Notes: generated by a model not told the origin, from the sequence alone. DNA of 64,000 bases from an uncultured candidate division Zixibacteria bacterium (GCA_903908285.1 CAIVRH010000025.1:43034-107033); one strand, 5' to 3'. Positions 45,054-54,251 are shown, counted from the stretch's first letter. Translations and numbers: made by a program.

Positions 45054-47231
45054 CTATTTTATTCCCAACTGCCAAAACACAAAACTCCAGATATCGGTGT
45101 ACTCCTCCATGTCTTTGGAAAGCGGTGACCCGATGCCGTGTCCCGCTTGAGTTTCGTAGCGCAATAGTATGGGGTCATCGGAGGAAGTCGCCTTTTGCAG
45201 CCGGGCGGTCATCTTCCGGGCATGCAGGGGATCGACCCGGGTATCGGAGTCGGCGGTCAAGATCATGGTGGCGGGATACGGCGTGCCATCCTTCACCCGA
45301 TGGTACGGGGAATAGGCAAAAAGCCAACGAAACTGCGCGGAATCCTCCGACGAACCGTATTCGGGAATCCATAATTTGGCAATTAAGAATTTGTGATATC
45401 GGATCATATCCAAAAGGGGGTTGGCGCAAATCACCGCCCGGAAAAGATCCGGTCTTTGGGTCAGCGCCGCTCCCATCAACAGTCCGCCATTGCTTCCCCC
45501 GGAAATGACCAGTCGATCGGGCTGGGTATAACCGCTTAAGATCAGCCATTCGGCGGCGGCGATGAAATCGTCAAACCCGTTCTGCTTGTTGCCCAGCATC
45601 CCGGCTTTGTGCCACTCCTCACCGTATTCCCCTCCTCCTCTTAAATTCGGAGTGGCATAGATGCCCCCCTCTTCCAGCCAGAGAAAGGCGGGTCGCAGAA
45701 AATATGGAACCCGGTTGACGTTGAAACCGCCATATCCGGTTAAGAAGACATTATTGTTTCCATCCAGCTTGATCCCTTTTTTGTGCACTAAGAACATGGA
45801 TATTTTGGTTTTATCCTTCGACTCATACCAGACCTGTTCCACTGAGTATTTTGAAGGATCGATGCTCGATTTTACCTGATCCGTGAGGGTTAGTTGATTG
45901 GTCACCAGATCGTAATGATATACCGTGGGTGGTATGAAATAGGATTCGAAGCTGAAGAATATCTCCGAACCGTTCCATTCTCCGTTTAGTCCGTAAACTG
46001 TCCCCAGGGCGGGCAATTCAATATCCTGAAGGAGTTGGCCGGATGAAGTAAATATTTTCAAAATAGAAGAAGCATGGTGTAAGTATTTTGCCACCAGATG
46101 ATCCCCCACCACCAGCACTTGCTCCAAGACGGATGTGTCTGCGGGAATCAGCTCCTCCCATTTATCCTTTGCCGGAGTTTTCAAATTCACCCGGAGAAAA
46201 CGATATTTCGGAGCCTGGTAGTTGGTATGAAGATAGAGGTAATCTCCCACGATCTGCCCGTTGAAGAGAGCATTCTCCCCCCCCCCCACCGGAACAAACC
46301 GGTCCGTCCAAGCCACTCCTCCGGAGGATTCCAGATCTTGAAAATACACATCCGATTTATCCCAGCCGTGGAATATGGAAAGCAACAGATAATGATTGTC
46401 GGGTGAAAGGGAAGCGCCATACATCTCGGTCATCTCCCGTCCCTCCCCGAATATCTTGGGGTCAGAGTCCGGATCCGTCCCCAGGGAGTGATAATAAAGA
46501 TGTTGATGGTAGTCCTCCTCTTCTTTTGGCACTGTGCCTGAGGCGGGATACCGGGTGTAATAGAATCCGCTTTTGTCTTTTTTCCACGATAAACTGGTAA
46601 AACGGGTTCGGGGGATCTGATCGGGCAGCTTTTCTCCGGTTTCCGTATTTAACAGATATAAGGTACTCTGTTCGCTCCCATCCCGGGAGAGCCCGTAAGA
46701 TAGGAGTTTCCCATCGTCTGAAGGAAACCACCAATCCAGCGACACCAAACCCTCCCGGCTTAGAGCATTGGGGTCGACCAGAATCTTTTCCTTTCCATTA
46801 ATCCCCTCACGCAGATATAGAACCGGCTGGTTTTGTTTCCCCTCTCTTTTGGTGTAAAAAAGCTTTCCCTGGTAAATCTGGGGGGTGCCGATCTGGCCGA
46901 TGGATAAGAATTCCTCCAGACGTTGGCTGATTTTCTCCCGGCCGGGAAGGGAATCTAAGATCAAGCGGGTAGTTTGGTTTTGTTTCTCCACCCAGGACCG
47001 GGTTTCCTCGCTTTCTTTGTTTTCCAGCCAGCGGTATGGATCCTCCACCTTCTGTCCATGGATCATCTCTTCAGTCCGGTCCACCCGGGTGAACGGTGCT
47101 TTTGTCTTCATGGTTTGCTCCTGTGAATTTAACTGAACGACCAAAGGGTTAAAACAAAAAATCACCCAGCCAAAGATTAGAAAAAAGAAAAACCTGCTGA
47201 ATGAAAGACAAATGGGTTTTATCCGAATCAT
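45054..47231 (-). CDS. Prolyl oligopeptidase (S9A), exported
   Basis: The 725-residue serine peptidase cleaves short peptides after proline. An N-terminal hydrophobic segment ([19 protein letters not shown]) suggests export or an anchor. The seven-bladed propeller (about 115-460) follows the typical start [20 protein letters not shown]. The catalytic domain shows Ser in [12 protein letters not shown] (near 579), Asp in [11 protein letters not shown] (near 663) and His in AGHGIGSP (near 697). An 11-base G run at about 46277-46287 codes for Gly-Gly-Gly in the propeller ([10 protein letters not shown]); the frame is intact but the run could slip. Confidence 0.92.
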   Translation of the reverse strand: MIRIKPICLSFSRFFFFLIFGWVIFCFNPLVVQLNSQEQTMKTKAPFTRVDRTEEMIHGQKVEDPYRWLENKESEETRSWVEKQNQTTRLILDSLPGREKISQRLEEFLSIGQIGTPQIYQGKLFYTKREGKQNQPVLYLREGINGKEKILVDPNALSREGLVSLDWWFPSDDGKLLSYGLSRDGSEQSTLYLLNTETGEKLPDQIPRTRFTSLSWKKDKSGFYYTRYPASGTVPKEEEDYHQHLYYHSLGTDPDSDPKIFGEGREMTEMYGASLSPDNHYLLLSIFHGWDKSDVYFQDLESSGGVAWTDRFVPVGGGENALFNGQIVGDYLYLHTNYQAPKYRFLRVNLKTPAKDKWEELIPADTSVLEQVLVVGDHLVAKYLHHASSILKIFTSSGQLLQDIELPALGTVYGLNGEWNGSEIFFSFESYFIPPTVYHYDLVTNQLTLTDQVKSSIDPSKYSVEQVWYESKDKTKISMFLVHKKGIKLDGNNNVFLTGYGGFNVNRVPYFLRPAFLWLEEGGIYATPNLRGGGEYGEEWHKAGMLGNKQNGFDDFIAAAEWLILSGYTQPDRLVISGGSNGGLLMGAALTQRPDLFRAVICANPLLDMIRYHKFLIAKLWIPEYGSSEDSAQFRWLFAYSPYHRVKDGTPYPATMILTADSDTRVDPLHARKMTARLQKATSSDDPILLRYETQAGHGIGSPLSKDMEEYTDIWSFVFWQLGIK

Positions 47232-47447
47232 ATTAACTTTACCGGGTTGGATGATTTGGTTTGAGATTCATGATTTCTATGATACGTCACCGGACCGTCG
47301 GGGGCAATAAAAAAATTCGATGCATCCGGTATAAGAAATATAGAATCAAATCGGTTTATTCAAGAAAAGTAAATTTGTCTCCGCTGGGGGGACTTTTTGA
47401 AAAACACCATAACCGTATGGGGCATTTACGAAAAAGCAAAAAAACAG
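47232..47447. other. Gap upstream of the beta-barrel operon promoter
   Basis: AT-rich sequence between divergent transcripts. Only short unsupported frames are present. Nothing is recognised besides the promoter at 47448. Confidence 0.4.
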
Positions 47448-47476
47448 TTGACAAACCATAAGGCTTATCTTATACT
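47448..47476 (+). promoter_or_regulatory. Strong promoter of the beta-barrel gene cluster
   Basis: TTGACA (47448-47453), exactly 17 bases, then TATACT (47471-47476). Transcription would begin near 47483, about 330 bases ahead of the first gene. Confidence 0.8.
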
Positions 47477-47482
47477 TGGTCA

Positions 47483-47812
47483 AAATTCCATAGGAGTGGA
47501 ATATTATGTCCAAAGGGTTACTAGCAAAAAAACAAAGTTTTTTGACAAATTTTTGAAAGGGGGTGGTAGCGCCATAGCTTTATCCAAAATAGTGGTGCGG
47601 ATTTCAAGCTGATTTTATAAGCCAGTGAGAGGAGGGAGATCTGGTGAAAGGCGGCGGTAATTCTGTTTATAGCTTTTTTAACCGCGACTTCTAAAGCAGG
47701 ATCGACCCTCTTACCTGTTCACTGGCAAGCAGTAAAAGGTAAACACCCGGTTCGCCGGGAAAATGATGGTGAAAATCAACCCAAACACTCATTTTAAATG
47801 AGGAGGGAACAA
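47483..47812 (+). promoter_or_regulatory. Long 5' leader of the beta-barrel cluster, with a possible leader peptide
   Basis: The leader contains ATG 47506 preceded by AGGAGTGG and encoding 16 residues (MSKGLLAKKQSFLTNF, stop at 47554-47556). It then has a purine-rich segment (AGCCAGTGAGAGGAGGGAGA, about 47621) and a perfect CCCGG-TTCG-CCGGG hairpin (47746-47759) shortly before the first gene. The purine-rich segment is followed by CTGGTG, allowing a CCAG/CTGG pairing. It does not match a riboswitch class I know. A structured regulatory leader is inferred only from its length and from the promoter. Confidence 0.4.
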
Positions 47813-48478
47813 ATGAAAAGGAATTTGTTGGTTTATGTATCGTTAATGGTGTGTGTGACTTTTTTCCTCTGTCTGGTGCCGTTTATCGGGGCAAGTGCAG
47901 AGATGGAACATGGCAAAACCGGTCTCAGATTTTCCGTGCAGGGACTGGATTTTATCGGGCTTGGGACTGTTAACGGTGGCATAGGAATAAAATACTGGAT
48001 GGCAGATAATACAGCTCTGAGATTTGATTTGGGGATGGGAGTATTCGATACCACCTGGAAGAGTCCAGATAAAGACTATACGGATGAAAAGTGGAGTGGG
48101 AGCGAGTTCTCTTTGGGGGGTGGAGTCGAATACCATCTTGTGGTAGGCAAAAAACTATCCCCTTTTGTCGGTGCTGGAATAAGCTTAAGGACTGGGAGCC
48201 GTAAGTTAGAACCATCTACCTTAAAATCAGAAAATGTAAGCGAATCAGAAAAATGGACGCGGACTAGTTTTGGAGGAGGTGTCTTACTCGGAGCAGAGTT
48301 TTTTATGGGTAGCCATCTAAGCTTGACCGGAGAATATAATCTTGGGCTTTCCGTAGGAACAACGAAGTATACGGCAGAAGCGAGCCAAGGGGGTCTTAAG
48401 GTAACTTATGAGGAGAAGGCGTCCAGCATGGATCTCGGAGTATCCACTGCCAATTTGATTTTAACCGTTTATTTCTAG
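47813..48478 (+). CDS. Outer-membrane beta-barrel protein 1 of the cluster
   Basis: The start is ATG 47813, with AGGAGGG six bases before it; an ATG at 47798 is in the same frame but lies over the Shine-Dalgarno site. The 221-residue product has a signal peptide (MKRNLLVYVSLMVCVTFFLC..SAEM) and OmpW/OmpX-type strands: GIGIKYWMADNTALRFDLGMGV, FSLGGGVEYHLVVGKK, LSPFVGAGISL, and a C-terminal STANLILTVYF. It resembles the OMP_b-brl porin-like families. It is the first gene of a run of similar small exported genes to 51 kb. Confidence 0.75.
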   Translation: MKRNLLVYVSLMVCVTFFLCLVPFIGASAEMEHGKTGLRFSVQGLDFIGLGTVNGGIGIKYWMADNTALRFDLGMGVFDTTWKSPDKDYTDEKWSGSEFSLGGGVEYHLVVGKKLSPFVGAGISLRTGSRKLEPSTLKSENVSESEKWTRTSFGGGVLLGAEFFMGSHLSLTGEYNLGLSVGTTKYTAEASQGGLKVTYEEKASSMDLGVSTANLILTVYF

Positions 48479-48553
48479 TAGAATTCATACAGCAAGTTGA
48501 AGGGATGCCCCAGAAGTGTCGAAACGGATAGTTAGTAAAAAATCTACTCGCTT

Positions 48554-48577
48554 GGGCGGGGGTTCAACCCCCGCCCC
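48554..48577 (+). repeat. Intercistronic G/C hairpin 1
   Basis: GGGCGGGGGTTCAACCCCCGCCC is a perfect inverted repeat in the gap between barrel 1 and the TRL lipoprotein. It resembles 48951-48975, 49584-49608 and 51053-51077. Confidence 0.8.
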
Positions 48578-48606
48578 ATCACAAAAACGAAGGGAGGTAA
48601 TGAAAC

Positions 48607-48930
48607 ATGAGAAAAACTGTCATATATTTGGTGCTCTGCTTGTTTTCAACAGCATTGTTAGCTGGGTGTGCGGCAATGGCAGTTTCACCAACATCCGGTT
48701 TCTTGTATACCGATGTCAAGGCACCCCTCACTGCAACATCAAACTCAGGTTCCTCTAAGGTGGGGACTGCGGTGTGTACTTCAATTTTAGGACTGGTATC
48801 CACCGGCGACGCCAGCATACAGACAGCCATGAAAAATGGCGGCATCACCAAAATCCAACACGTGGACTACCATAGCACTAGCATATTAGGTATTTATGCT
48901 ACCTTTACTGTGACCGTGTATGGAGAATGA
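48607..48930 (+). CDS. TRL-type lipoprotein
   Basis: The 107-residue protein has a lipoprotein signal peptide with lipobox LLAGC (Cys21) and fits the TRL-like family (PF13146): FLYTDVKAPLTATS, KVGTAVCTSILGLVSTGDAS, and TKIQHVDYHSTSILGIYATFTVTVYG. TRL proteins are small, cell-envelope, often in tandem, of unknown function. ATG 48607 follows GGGAGG by nine bases. The gene sits between barrel genes, in the same direction, and is expected to be in the outer membrane inner leaflet. Confidence 0.8.
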   Translation: MRKTVIYLVLCLFSTALLAGCAAMAVSPTSGFLYTDVKAPLTATSNSGSSKVGTAVCTSILGLVSTGDASIQTAMKNGGITKIQHVDYHSTSILGIYATFTVTVYGE

Positions 48931-48950
48931 TATCAGCACCAAACCTTGAT

Positions 48951-48975
48951 CGGGCGGGGGTTAAACCTCTGCCCG
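48951..48975 (+). repeat. Intercistronic G/C hairpin 2
   Basis: CGGGCGGGGGTTAAACCTCTGCCCG: the inverted arms are imperfect at one or two places. It lies between the TRL lipoprotein and barrel 2. Confidence 0.75.
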
Positions 48976-49017
48976 AATTAGAGTATCAATAAAATATTCA
49001 AGGGAAGGAAAACAGCT

Positions 49018-49545
49018 ATGAAGAAATTGGCGTTAGTATTGTTAGTGCTTCTATTGGTTGTAGCAGGAGCCTCGTTAGCTTCGGCTATAGGCTTTGAAAA
49101 AGGCAAAATAACCTTGGGCCCAACTATAGGTTATGGTTGGGGTCTAGGATTTGGAGCCCAAGGCGAATATGGTGTTACTAAGAATATCGGTGTGGGTGGC
49201 GATATTGCATACATTAGTTTCACCGATAAGTTTAATGGGTACTATTCTTGGCATGAATGGAAATACACTTTAATTGGAGTATTGGCTGCAGGTTCATATC
49301 ATTTTACTCCCGGTAAAGTTTTTGACCCATACGTAAAAGCAGGTTTAGGCTTTTTCCATTGGAGTGCCACTTATAAAGACAGTGAGGGGAACACCTTTAA
49401 CTCACTTTATTCTGCGGGTTATAACTCCGGACTAGGCGTAACAGGTCAAATTGGTGCTCGTTATTTCTTCTCTCCCACCGTTGCAGGTAGGGCGTCTATC
49501 GGCTGGCCTTTTTACTTTGGAGCCGGCATCGACTTTAAATTTTAA
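49018..49545 (+). CDS. Outer-membrane beta-barrel protein 2 of the cluster
   Basis: The 175-residue protein has a signal peptide (MKKLALVLLVLLLVVAGASLASA) and glycine/aromatic-rich strands: GYGWGLGFGAQGEYGVTKNI, GVGGDIAYIS, AGSYHFTPGKVFDPYVKAGL, GQIGARYFFSPTVAG, ending in FGAGIDFKF with a C-terminal phenylalanine as in many OmpX/OmpA-like barrels. It resembles the OMP_b-brl (porin-fold) family. Small size suggests eight strands. Confidence 0.78.
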   Translation: MKKLALVLLVLLLVVAGASLASAIGFEKGKITLGPTIGYGWGLGFGAQGEYGVTKNIGVGGDIAYISFTDKFNGYYSWHEWKYTLIGVLAAGSYHFTPGKVFDPYVKAGLGFFHWSATYKDSEGNTFNSLYSAGYNSGLGVTGQIGARYFFSPTVAGRASIGWPFYFGAGIDFKF

Positions 49546-49583
49546 GTGGACAAATTTAGAGCGGTCGAGAAATCCTCATGAGT

Positions 49584-49608
49584 CGGGCGGGGGTTAAATC
49601 CCCGCCCG
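49584..49608 (+). repeat. Intercistronic G/C hairpin 3
   Basis: CGGGCGGGG-GTTAAAT-CCCCGCCCG, a near-perfect hairpin between barrels 2 and 3. Confidence 0.8.
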
Positions 49609-49644
49609 AACCAGATCATATTACCCATTAGGGGGAACAGAAAC

Positions 49645-50292
49645 ATGAGCAGGAAAAACAAGGTTTTACTTTTTCTTTGCATTATGATAGTTACTGTATG
49701 TGTTGCGACCTCCACTTTTGCTAAAACCAGACTTGGAGTATCAGCCGGTGCTGGTACCGGTTTGTTTATAGCTACGGACAAGGATTATTATGCGGGTGTT
49801 TCCACGGATCTATATCCCGAAATAGGATTTCAGCTGGATGCTTCATTAGTTCGTCTCGGGCTGAAATTTGCATATATCTACAGGGAGGTTAAACGATGGG
49901 AATATTATTCATATTACGATCCATATTGGGGATGGACAGATTTTTCTTACTATGAACATTATACATTATCTTTTCTCCCGGTGCAAGCAGAGTTTCTGAT
50001 AGCCCCTCTTGATGCAACCAAACAAGATAACACGATATCTCCTTATGTTGGTCTAATGGCGGGGGCTTTTATAGCCACGGGCGACAACAAAAAGACATTA
50101 CCCGCATTTTCCATTAAACTCGGGTCCGAGGTTCACTTTCAGCCACTAATTTTATATGGAGACATACGTTACACTTATGCACCGGACAAAACCGTCACCG
50201 GGATTGGTTACGAGAGGGGTAGTAAAACCAAGAATGCAGGTGGGGTTATGATAGTGGCTGGAATAGGATTAAGGTTAGACCTGTCAAAATAG
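49645..50292 (+). CDS. Outer-membrane beta-barrel protein 3 of the cluster
   Basis: The 215-residue protein has a signal peptide (MSRKNKVLLFLCIMIVTVCVATSTFA) and barrel-type strands: LGVSAGAGTGLFIA, LRFAYIYREV-like strands with many tyrosines (WEYYSYYDPYWGW), FLPVQAEFLIAP, SPYVGLMAGAFIATG, ending MIVAGIGLRLDLSK. It is similar in plan to barrels 2 and 4 but the sequence differs. ATG 49645 follows GGGGGAACAG. Confidence 0.75.
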   Translation: MSRKNKVLLFLCIMIVTVCVATSTFAKTRLGVSAGAGTGLFIATDKDYYAGVSTDLYPEIGFQLDASLVRLGLKFAYIYREVKRWEYYSYYDPYWGWTDFSYYEHYTLSFLPVQAEFLIAPLDATKQDNTISPYVGLMAGAFIATGDNKKTLPAFSIKLGSEVHFQPLILYGDIRYTYAPDKTVTGIGYERGSKTKNAGGVMIVAGIGLRLDLSK

Positions 50293-50393
50293 ATTCTCGA
50301 AAGTGAGACGATTGGTTTTTTTCCCTGACGATCTAAAAGGAAATAACCAGTCACCAATATTGGAATTAAAACCTTACGATTAGGAAGAAAGGA

Positions 50394-51017
50394 ATGAGGA
50401 AGTTATCTCTGTTTTTTACTTTGTTATTCATAGTAATACTTGTAGCACCCGCTTCAGCTATAGACAAAACAGGCAAAATTGCTATTGGTGGTTATGCAGG
50501 ATATTCGTTTGGTTTTGGAGATGTTTTCAAAAAACAAGGATTTGATACTTATTGGTATAACTATAGTTATCAATCCAAAGTAACATTCTCATTAGGAGCA
50601 CTAATAAAATATGGTTTGACCAAGAATATCGCTGTGAGTTTGGCTTTGAATTATCAACGAACTAAGAGAGAAGCAGAATATTCTTATGGAACTTACAATG
50701 AAAGTATAAGTACCGGTGGACATTGGCCAGCACTCTTGGTTAATGGCATACTGATTTTAATACCCGAAAGAAAAACCTGCCCATACCTCACAGGTGGGGG
50801 AGGTTTGTATATTCAGTCTGTAAAGCGGGGTGAGGATTACTCGTGGGATACAGATCCAGATCCTCACCCCGGTATAAATTTGGGTGGTGGGGTAGAACAT
50901 TTCTTACAGAATGACCTGGCATTAGATGGCGGGGCACGATTACATTTAATCTTTATGCAAGATAAAATGGCCACATATTTACAACTATATGCAGGAGTTA
51001 ACTTCTACCCATTTTAG
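50394..51017 (+). CDS. Outer-membrane beta-barrel protein 4 of the cluster
   Basis: The 207-residue protein has a signal peptide (MRKLSLFFTLLFIVILVAPASA), then strands similar to barrel 2: IAIGGYAGYSFGFGDVFKK, FSLGALIKYGLTKNIAVSLA, CPYLTGGGGLYIQSV, GINLGGGVEHFLQNDLALDG, and a last strand YLQLYAGVNFYPF with a C-terminal phenylalanine. KYGLTKNIAV matches EYGVTKNIGV of barrel 2, supporting duplication. Last gene of the plus-strand cluster; a diverged hairpin (51053-51077) follows. Confidence 0.78.
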   Translation: MRKLSLFFTLLFIVILVAPASAIDKTGKIAIGGYAGYSFGFGDVFKKQGFDTYWYNYSYQSKVTFSLGALIKYGLTKNIAVSLALNYQRTKREAEYSYGTYNESISTGGHWPALLVNGILILIPERKTCPYLTGGGGLYIQSVKRGEDYSWDTDPDPHPGINLGGGVEHFLQNDLALDGGARLHLIFMQDKMATYLQLYAGVNFYPF

Positions 51018-51387
51018 GCTGTAAACTAACATTAGACGGTACTAATCGATCAAGCGGGGATTAAATCCACTCCCCCCCTCTCTGATCCATCAGTTTTATT
51101 GCCTGGTCCGGTTATAAAGGGGTGTATACTCAAACCTAAAACACGGTTGCTAAGATCGAACCAAAAGAAGGTTTTCTACAATATTCCTGTAAGAAATCCC
51201 GATTCCAGGATCAATTTCTCCTAATCAGTTTGGTATCGGTTTTGGGGGGACCATACCAGGCGAATAGATCTTCTGAACTTATGACGCATTTTTATCCGTC
51301 TGTCCAGAAGTCTGAGAAAAAGCGGACGAGAAGCTTAAAGAACTAACCGGAGTACCATACCTTTCTACATTGTACCTCATTTCAGAG
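51018..51387. other. Gap between the converging barrel and TPR operons
   Basis: 370 bp. It contains a diverged copy of the G/C hairpin (51053-51077: AAGCGGGGATTAAATCCACT with CCCCCC). No gene and no clear terminator with a T run is seen. Confidence 0.5.
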
Positions 51388-52251
51388 TTAACGTGAATTT
51401 TCATACAGTGAGTCTAATATCCTCTTTGCACATCTTCGATTCAGACTTTGATTATAGTTTTGAGCCAAAGTATATGTATGGTATCTATTGTCTCGATAAT
51501 AGCGATCGAACAACGAAAAGTAGTTCAAGAAAATATCAACGAAACGTTTTTCGATTAAGGCATCGATGAAAAGATAACCGGCCACTGTATTTATAGTTAA
51601 AGCATTAATACCATTCCGCCAATCGCCCACATAAATCTGACCAGACCCGGGGAGAAACGTGGAAAGCGTCTTTGCCATCTTGGGGGATTTATATTTTAAG
51701 TTCTGGGCGGCAAGGAAAAGAGAATCCACTCCTTTTCCGGGATTAAACGGTATATCATAATTCTCGGAGTATTTTCCAAACGCCCTTCTTGCTTCCTCCC
51801 ATTTGAATGTATAGAGATAACAAACACTGAGAAAGAATGCAGCCCTGCGTCTTGCCGATGGATATCTGCTAAAGTTAAAAACCCGCAATAGCGCAAACTC
51901 CGCCGCACTGTAATCCTGTTTTGCTATAAACACGATCCCGATATTGATTCTCCGCTCATCACGTAAGCTATCATTACTGGTCAGGTTGATGGACCTACTA
52001 AGGGAATTGACTGCATCTTCCCATTTAGCTTGATTCCGATACACCGTGCCTATTTGAAGGTAAGCGTCACCAATTCTTTCATCGTTGGGATTGAAGCAAA
52101 TGAAACGCTTATATTCAGTGATCGCCTCATGATAATTTCCGACTTCCATGAATCCCTCTGCAAGCATCAGAGCAGTATCTTGCGCTCGGATGCTTGGAGT
52201 CAAAGCCAAACATATTCCTATAATGCAAACTCTAATGAACATATAGTTCAA
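51388..52251 (-). CDS. Exported TPR protein with C-terminal membrane segments (envelope operon gene 4)
   Basis: The 287-residue protein has a signal peptide (1-23, cleaved after SIRA) and TPR helices (about 28-165: EVGNYHEAITEYKRFICFNP, IGTVYRNQAKWEDAVNSLSR). A hydrophobic region begins at FLPGSGQIYVGDWRNGINAL (about 197-216), a motif like that of DUF5683 membrane proteins (PG.GQ.Y...), followed by a membrane helix. It overlaps the preceding gene by 20 bp and its plan matches that gene, suggesting duplication. Probably a scaffold at the envelope; function unknown. Confidence 0.7.
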   Translation of the reverse strand: MNYMFIRVCIIGICLALTPSIRAQDTALMLAEGFMEVGNYHEAITEYKRFICFNPNDERIGDAYLQIGTVYRNQAKWEDAVNSLSRSINLTSNDSLRDERRINIGIVFIAKQDYSAAEFALLRVFNFSRYPSARRRAAFFLSVCYLYTFKWEEARRAFGKYSENYDIPFNPGKGVDSLFLAAQNLKYKSPKMAKTLSTFLPGSGQIYVGDWRNGINALTINTVAGYLFIDALIEKRFVDIFLNYFSLFDRYYRDNRYHTYTLAQNYNQSLNRRCAKRILDSLYENSR

Positions 52252-53122
52252 TGATTACACCCAGTTTTTTCAAGAGATTGTTTTCCAGCTTCTCATTGTA
52301 AATTCTGGCGGCAACTATGGATCCATATACATTACCTACATAGAAGCCTCCGCATAGAGTCCCATAAATCCATCCTCTGGTTGAGCGTGATCTATCCTTG
52401 TTAAAACCTTGGTAAGCTTGCCAACCCGTCAATCCAACAATAACTAGAGAGTATAGTCCGTCACTGAAGCGATGGGCATACATTTTACCAGTGCCTGGGA
52501 TGAGTGAGGACATCAAGGCAGCTTTTATCGTGTTTTTATAGGGAAGCTGGATTCCTTCCAGCGCCAACCGGTTGAGGGAGAGAGTCAGAGAATCCAGAAA
52601 ATCATGATTATGATCTACCGACAACAAAGAGATAGTATGTGCCTTTTCCCACTTCTTCAAATATAGATGGTTTACTACAAGGAGGTTGGTCAGCTGGGCT
52701 TGACACTCCGGAGACTGAGAACAATATTTTTCAATATAACGTATGGATTGATCGTATTGTTTCATCTCAAAGTATGAATATGCGATGTGGTACGAGGCTT
52801 GATCAATGAAGCTACTCTGCGGATTTTCATTCACAATTCTTTGGAAATAGGTGAGAGCCCTTTGCGGATCTCGCCCAAGACGATAACATGTTCCAATTCG
52901 AAATAACGTGGAATCGGTGTCTGCAGATGTTCCTGCCAAAAGCAGATAACGTTGAAACTCCCCAGCTGCCCGCAGGTAATCTCCCTCTTGATAGAGATAT
53001 TCCGCAAACCTATATACATTCTCCGGAGCAAAATAGTCTACCTGAGCCTGGTTTATTCCACACAAAAACAGTTGAGAAATAATGAGCAAAAGCGCAGGTA
53101 GTACTCTTTTCCCCCTTTTCAT
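52232..53122 (-). CDS. Exported TPR protein with C-terminal membrane segments (envelope operon gene 3)
   Basis: The 296-residue protein has a signal peptide (about 1-27) and TPR units (about 35-160: YLYQEGDYLRAAGEFQRYLL, IGTCYRLGRDPQRALTYFQR, AYSYFEMKQYDQSIRYIEKY). The second half has SSLIPGTGKMYAHRFSDGLY (near 203-222), the same PG.G..Y motif as the next gene, and two membrane helices (YSLVIVGLTGWQAY; GTLCGGFYVGNVYGSIVAAR). It overlaps yidD by four bases and the next gene by 20 bp, so the operon is tightly coupled. Confidence 0.7.
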   Translation of the reverse strand: MKRGKRVLPALLLIISQLFLCGINQAQVDYFAPENVYRFAEYLYQEGDYLRAAGEFQRYLLLAGTSADTDSTLFRIGTCYRLGRDPQRALTYFQRIVNENPQSSFIDQASYHIAYSYFEMKQYDQSIRYIEKYCSQSPECQAQLTNLLVVNHLYLKKWEKAHTISLLSVDHNHDFLDSLTLSLNRLALEGIQLPYKNTIKAALMSSLIPGTGKMYAHRFSDGLYSLVIVGLTGWQAYQGFNKDRSRSTRGWIYGTLCGGFYVGNVYGSIVAARIYNEKLENNLLKKLGVIIELYVH

Positions 53123-53547
53123 TTATGCCCCAAAAAATTAGGTTCGATGGGATCATCGCATTTCCCAGTCTCCGGATTAACGGGGTAATATTTTCTTCCC
53201 ATGGCTTGGCATCGTTGTAAACGGTCCGAGGTCATCAAGATGCCATAGAAAATTCCGTAGTTTTTGAATGATGCCATCGCGAATCGGGAACAACTTGGCG
53301 TAAAATTGCACACGCTCAAATCCTGGGTGGAGAGAAACTTCTGATAAACTCGAATAAGACCCATCAGGCCAATCTTAAGCTCATTGGTTTGGTTAAAGGT
53401 GAAAAGTGAAGGCTCTTTTCCTTTTGCTGGATCAATTTGGTTATTTCTCATGATGAAGCTCAAATCTGACGCGATTTGCCCCTGGGTAACTGAATTCACC
53501 CCCAAGACGAAGACGAAAAAGGAAACCAAATAGAATCTTTTTACCAT
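53119..53547 (-). CDS. YidD-domain protein with N-terminal signal peptide (envelope operon gene 2)
   Basis: The 142-residue protein has a signal peptide (MVKRFYLVSFFVFVLGVNSVTQG) and an extra 35 residues, then a YidD (membrane insertion efficiency factor) domain at about 60-130: LIRVYQKFLST, then C80-NFTPSC-SRFA, NYGIFYGILMTSDRLQRCQ. Cys80, Cys86 and Cys113 match the conserved YidD cysteines. Typical YidD is 70-85 residues, lacks a signal peptide and works with YidC at the inner membrane; it normally sits between rnpA and yidC. Here it is in an operon with LolA-like and TPR proteins, so its role is probably different. Confidence 0.8.
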   Translation of the reverse strand: MVKRFYLVSFFVFVLGVNSVTQGQIASDLSFIMRNNQIDPAKGKEPSLFTFNQTNELKIGLMGLIRVYQKFLSTQDLSVCNFTPSCSRFAMASFKNYGIFYGILMTSDRLQRCQAMGRKYYPVNPETGKCDDPIEPNFLGHK

Positions 53548-54251
53548 TCGATTTCCCTTATCTCAATGTCTGCTGGAATCTTAAAATTAACCACCTCTTC
53601 CGGGAATGTAACATTAAACTGAAGATTGGCGTATACAATTTTTTCAACTATAGAGCTGTTTTCTTGATACTTGATCGACACGACTTCGAGTGGGAAAAAA
53701 GTTGCACCATACTGAAAGTGATTAGAGAAGGTTGTCTTTGCCAGTTCACCCCCCTTGGTATCTTGTACTTCCACTAAAACAAGTTTATCTTTTTCCAAAC
53801 CCATAATGGTGTTTCCCAATGTTTTGTTTGCCTGTTCGGGTGGCTTCCAATAAGTGAAGAGCGTGTCACCCTTCATCTCGTTCCGAAAAAGTTTAAACCC
53901 AGCTTCCGAGAGCCCAAAACCGTCCTTGTCTACCCCCAGAAATGCCTGAAAGAATGGCAAAGAGAAGGGATTTTCACTTTTAAACCGAAACGCCTTCCGC
54001 TCGTTTTGGTAGTAAATAAGCATGGTGTTCTGCTCAAGCACCATCCACTGCTGAATAGGCTCGTTGATTTTCAAAACAATCCCTTTGGATGGTTGATAGT
54101 AAATATTACCTTTTACCACCTCCTCGGATGCTTCTTTGGTTACCACTCGCGTGAAGTCAACGCTGACGGACTTGATGATTTGTGACGATGCACTACTGAT
54201 AAGCAAGAAGGGTAATAGTAACAACAAGATTAAATTCTTCTTAATAATCAT
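53541..54251 (-). CDS. LolA-like periplasmic protein (envelope operon gene 1)
   Basis: The 236-residue protein has a signal peptide (MIIKKNLILLLLLPFLLISSA) and a LolA-type fold: SVDFTRVVTKEASEEVVKGN, IYYQPSKGIVLKINEPIQQW, a strand pattern with MLIYYQNERKAFRF, and later VEVQDTKGGELAKTTFSNHF and VNFKIPADIEIREIEW. LolA carries lipoproteins or other lipids across the periplasm. It is the first gene of the four-gene overlapping set; its end overlaps the next gene by 7 bp. Cargo is unknown. Confidence 0.7.
   Translation of the reverse strand: MIIKKNLILLLLLPFLLISSASSQIIKSVSVDFTRVVTKEASEEVVKGNIYYQPSKGIVLKINEPIQQWMVLEQNTMLIYYQNERKAFRFKSENPFSLPFFQAFLGVDKDGFGLSEAGFKLFRNEMKGDTLFTYWKPPEQANKTLGNTIMGLEKDKLVLVEVQDTKGGELAKTTFSNHFQYGATFFPLEVVSIKYQENSSIVEKIVYANLQFNVTFPEEVVNFKIPADIEIREIEW

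Noticed and set aside
47397..47612. 71-codon plus-strand open frame
   Set aside because: It crosses the promoter at 47448-47476, has no ribosome site, and resembles no protein.
48516..48758. Plus-strand open frame overlapping the TRL lipoprotein start
   Set aside because: It runs across the G/C hairpin and overlaps a gene with a lipobox and a good Shine-Dalgarno site.
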